A DNA stretch of 64,000 nt from contig JALDNG010000006.1 in NCBI GenBank assembly GCA_024349245.1, positions 6,016,001-6,080,000 of the forward strand, given 5' to 3'. How positions within the stretch are numbered: position 1 is the first letter of the stretch; each line of letters opens with the position of its first letter. The position numbers and the translations under genes are program-made. The notes under the pieces were generated by a model. It was not told the origin of the DNA and searched no databases. It worked only from the letters and a program-made list of their open reading frames with translations. This DNA comes from Neodontobutis hainanensis. Its lineage: Eukaryota; Chordata; Actinopteri; Gobiiformes; Odontobutidae. Below are positions 62,269 through 64,000 of the stretch, piece by piece.

Positions 62269-64000
62269 ATCCCTCTCTATTCAAAGAGCAGCCAAAACCC
62301 CTCACCCCCTCCGGAATTAAAAGTACGACCTGGGACAGCATCACAGGCCCAGGGGTGAGGCAAGGTCAGCACAGGGGGTCGGCCGGTGACACCCGCAGAA
62401 AGGCTTGGGATAGACAGAGAGATGAGGACAGTGACAGAGAGATGAGTTCCTATTAGGATCTCAGTGACCTCTAACCTCCGTGTCGACAATAGTAGTAAAG
62501 GCTGGCCACAGAAATGGGAAACACTTGATTCTCCTTGAGCTAAATTTGTGACAAGTTGTTGGTGAAGACTGTTTTTACAACTTCAGTATGAAAAAGTCCC
62601 TGGTGGCTATGGTAATTAAACTGCAGATATTAGCACTCGAGCTAATAGTTTTCTTTGGAAATTGTGTCCATTACAGAACCTGATCTATTTAAACACACTG
62701 AATTGGAGAAGAATGTTACATGTGTTCCTGCATGAATGTTATTATGCATGTTTGCACTCGCGTCCTCTGGCATCAGCCATTTGACCTAAAGGTCAGCCAC
62801 CAGTAGCAATTGACATCTTTAGATTGGTGCTCGATATCTGATTTTCACAGTTGACTTTAGTAGCCTACTGCATAATCAACCATGATTAATTTTGCCAAGG
62901 CTTTGTTGACTCAGAGTATCTGGCAAGCATGTGATCATTAAGGACACAGAAAAGGATAGGATTGGTTGGAAAAAGGAATGGTCTTATGACAGTACACTGG
63001 AGAGAACTATTAGATCTTCCTAAGATATCACACTTCTGAAACTGAGAAATGTTAGAACATAGACATTTTACATTGTGTAGATTAAATGGACAGGGAAAAG
63101 ACTATAAGAAGCAAAGAAATATATATTGTCAAGCCTGATAAAGAGCAGCATTGCCTCCATTTCTGGTTCATTGTGTCCCCAGGTCCCAGTGAGGAGGCTT
63201 TAAGACAAAGAAGTGCCAGGAGACAGTAAAGGTCACCTCATCTCTCTCTTCCTGCTTCTTTCCATCTCAGAAATGATTTCCACTCAAACTCTCCTGCCAA
63301 CTTCATTTCTCTTCTCCCACAAGAAGAAATGTAGCAGGCGGTGACAGAATAGTATACTTGGGAGACAAGGAGAAATGTAGAATCTGTGCTCTGAAGGTGT
63401 AGTTAAAAGCCACTATATCAGTTTACTTATAACCAGCAATTATCACACTTTGCCCCTTTGTTCAAAAGGAAATTATCTCAAGCCTCCCCCTTTGTAGTTA
63501 TTAAATGTTAAACATTCACTTTTGTATTGTATTTGTATAGTTTATCGTCTTTATATTTTTAATTCCTTCCCTCTCTCTTCCTTCATTCTCACCTTTTCCC
63601 ATTTCCTTCAGTCCTCCCATCTCTGCTATAGTCAGAAAGGTCAGTCATGGCTGACATTTTCTGTGAAACCTCATCGATTTCCGCTTTGCACACTGTGATT
63701 GGGTAATCGGAACAGCCTCCATTCCCACCAATCCCCTTTAACCAGGAAGCAAGCCAGTCAGCTGACCCCTGGGTCAGTCTGCTCCAAATAGCGTCCTCTG
63801 GAGCGCTACAGTCTTGTTTGCTCCACATTTCTCTGCAACACACTTTCCTTTAGGCTGGAAGGGAGGTGAAGGAAAGGAGGGTGGCAGAGGAAGAAGAATT
63901 ATGGTTTAAAATGGAAGTTTACAAGGCCAGTAGTTCTCATGTTCTGGTTCACAGCCCAACAGAGTACAGTGGGATGTCAGGGCTCATAGCAATAAGGAAT

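Larger units (their letters stand above)
52391..64000 (+). other. arid1b: arid1b intron 4, incomplete at the right edge
   Basis: At least 11.6 kb of intron follows donor GTTAGT, and no acceptor leading into the expected DLSGSIDDLP-type exon was seen. It contains a purine-rich tract (about 53880-53955), a CA microsatellite (58399-58434), a V-SINE-like fragment (60800-60948), a TATATA-plus-T-run (about 60689-60715) and a 22-bp C-run (62247-62268). Frames here are short and unrelated to each other; none is called a gene. Confidence 0.8.

Noticed and set aside
63170..63203. Acceptor-like TGTCCCCAG followed by an open stretch
   Set aside because: The reading gives VPVRRL and a stop, unrelated to ARID1B.
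52391..64000. Search for the next arid1b exon (expected to start DLSGSIDDLP)
   Set aside because: No segment in any + frame with a suitable acceptor matched; it is presumed to lie beyond the window.
1..64000. CRISPR arrays, phage, operons or other prokaryotic systems
   Set aside because: There are no direct repeat-spacer arrays, no packed genes and no ribosome-binding sites; the DNA is vertebrate in every respect.

Overview
This window is vertebrate nuclear DNA, almost certainly from a ray-finned fish. It is moderately AT-rich and about 97% non-coding. It has long CA/TG and TA microsatellites, spliceosomal exons with GT-AG borders, fish-type repeats (a Tc1/mariner relative, a V-SINE-like fragment, an UnaL2-type LINE tail) and no operon-like gene packing.

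The one gene I can support is the 5' part of arid1b (BAF250b), the ARID-family subunit of the canonical BAF (SWI/SNF) chromatin remodelling complex, on the + strand. Four coding exons are visible: exon 1 (9662-10849, 396 codons), exon 2 (29592-29795, 68 codons), exon 3 (41611-41781, 57 codons, or 56 by a tandem acceptor) and exon 4 (52286-52390, 35 codons). All are in phase 0 and join into about 556 residues, roughly the N-terminal quarter of the protein. This is the disordered Q/G/P/Y-rich region. The ARID DNA-binding domain and the C-terminal BAF250_C region are not in the window, and the gene runs off the right edge.

Layout: 1 to about 8.87 kb is upstream non-coding DNA. About 8.87-9.66 kb is the promoter and 5' UTR zone, with a stack of short upstream ORFs ending 2 nt before the start codon. 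9.66-10.85 kb is exon 1, which is CpG-rich. 10.85-29.59 kb is intron 1, holding a dead Tc1-like element (about 17.39-18.58 kb) and a CTCF-like site. 29.80-41.61 kb is intron 2, 41.78-52.29 kb is intron 3, and 52.39-64.0 kb is the start of intron 4. The introns contain many microsatellites and several AT-rich, TAATTA-bearing stretches that look like conserved non-coding elements, though I could not align them.

I found no prokaryotic system, CRISPR array, tRNA/rRNA gene or second convincing protein gene. The most interesting points are the ancient N-terminal extension of Arid1b, the uORF stack, the NAGNAG acceptor of exon 3, and a decayed Tc1-type transposase with a 36-residue spacing between its last two catalytic residues.
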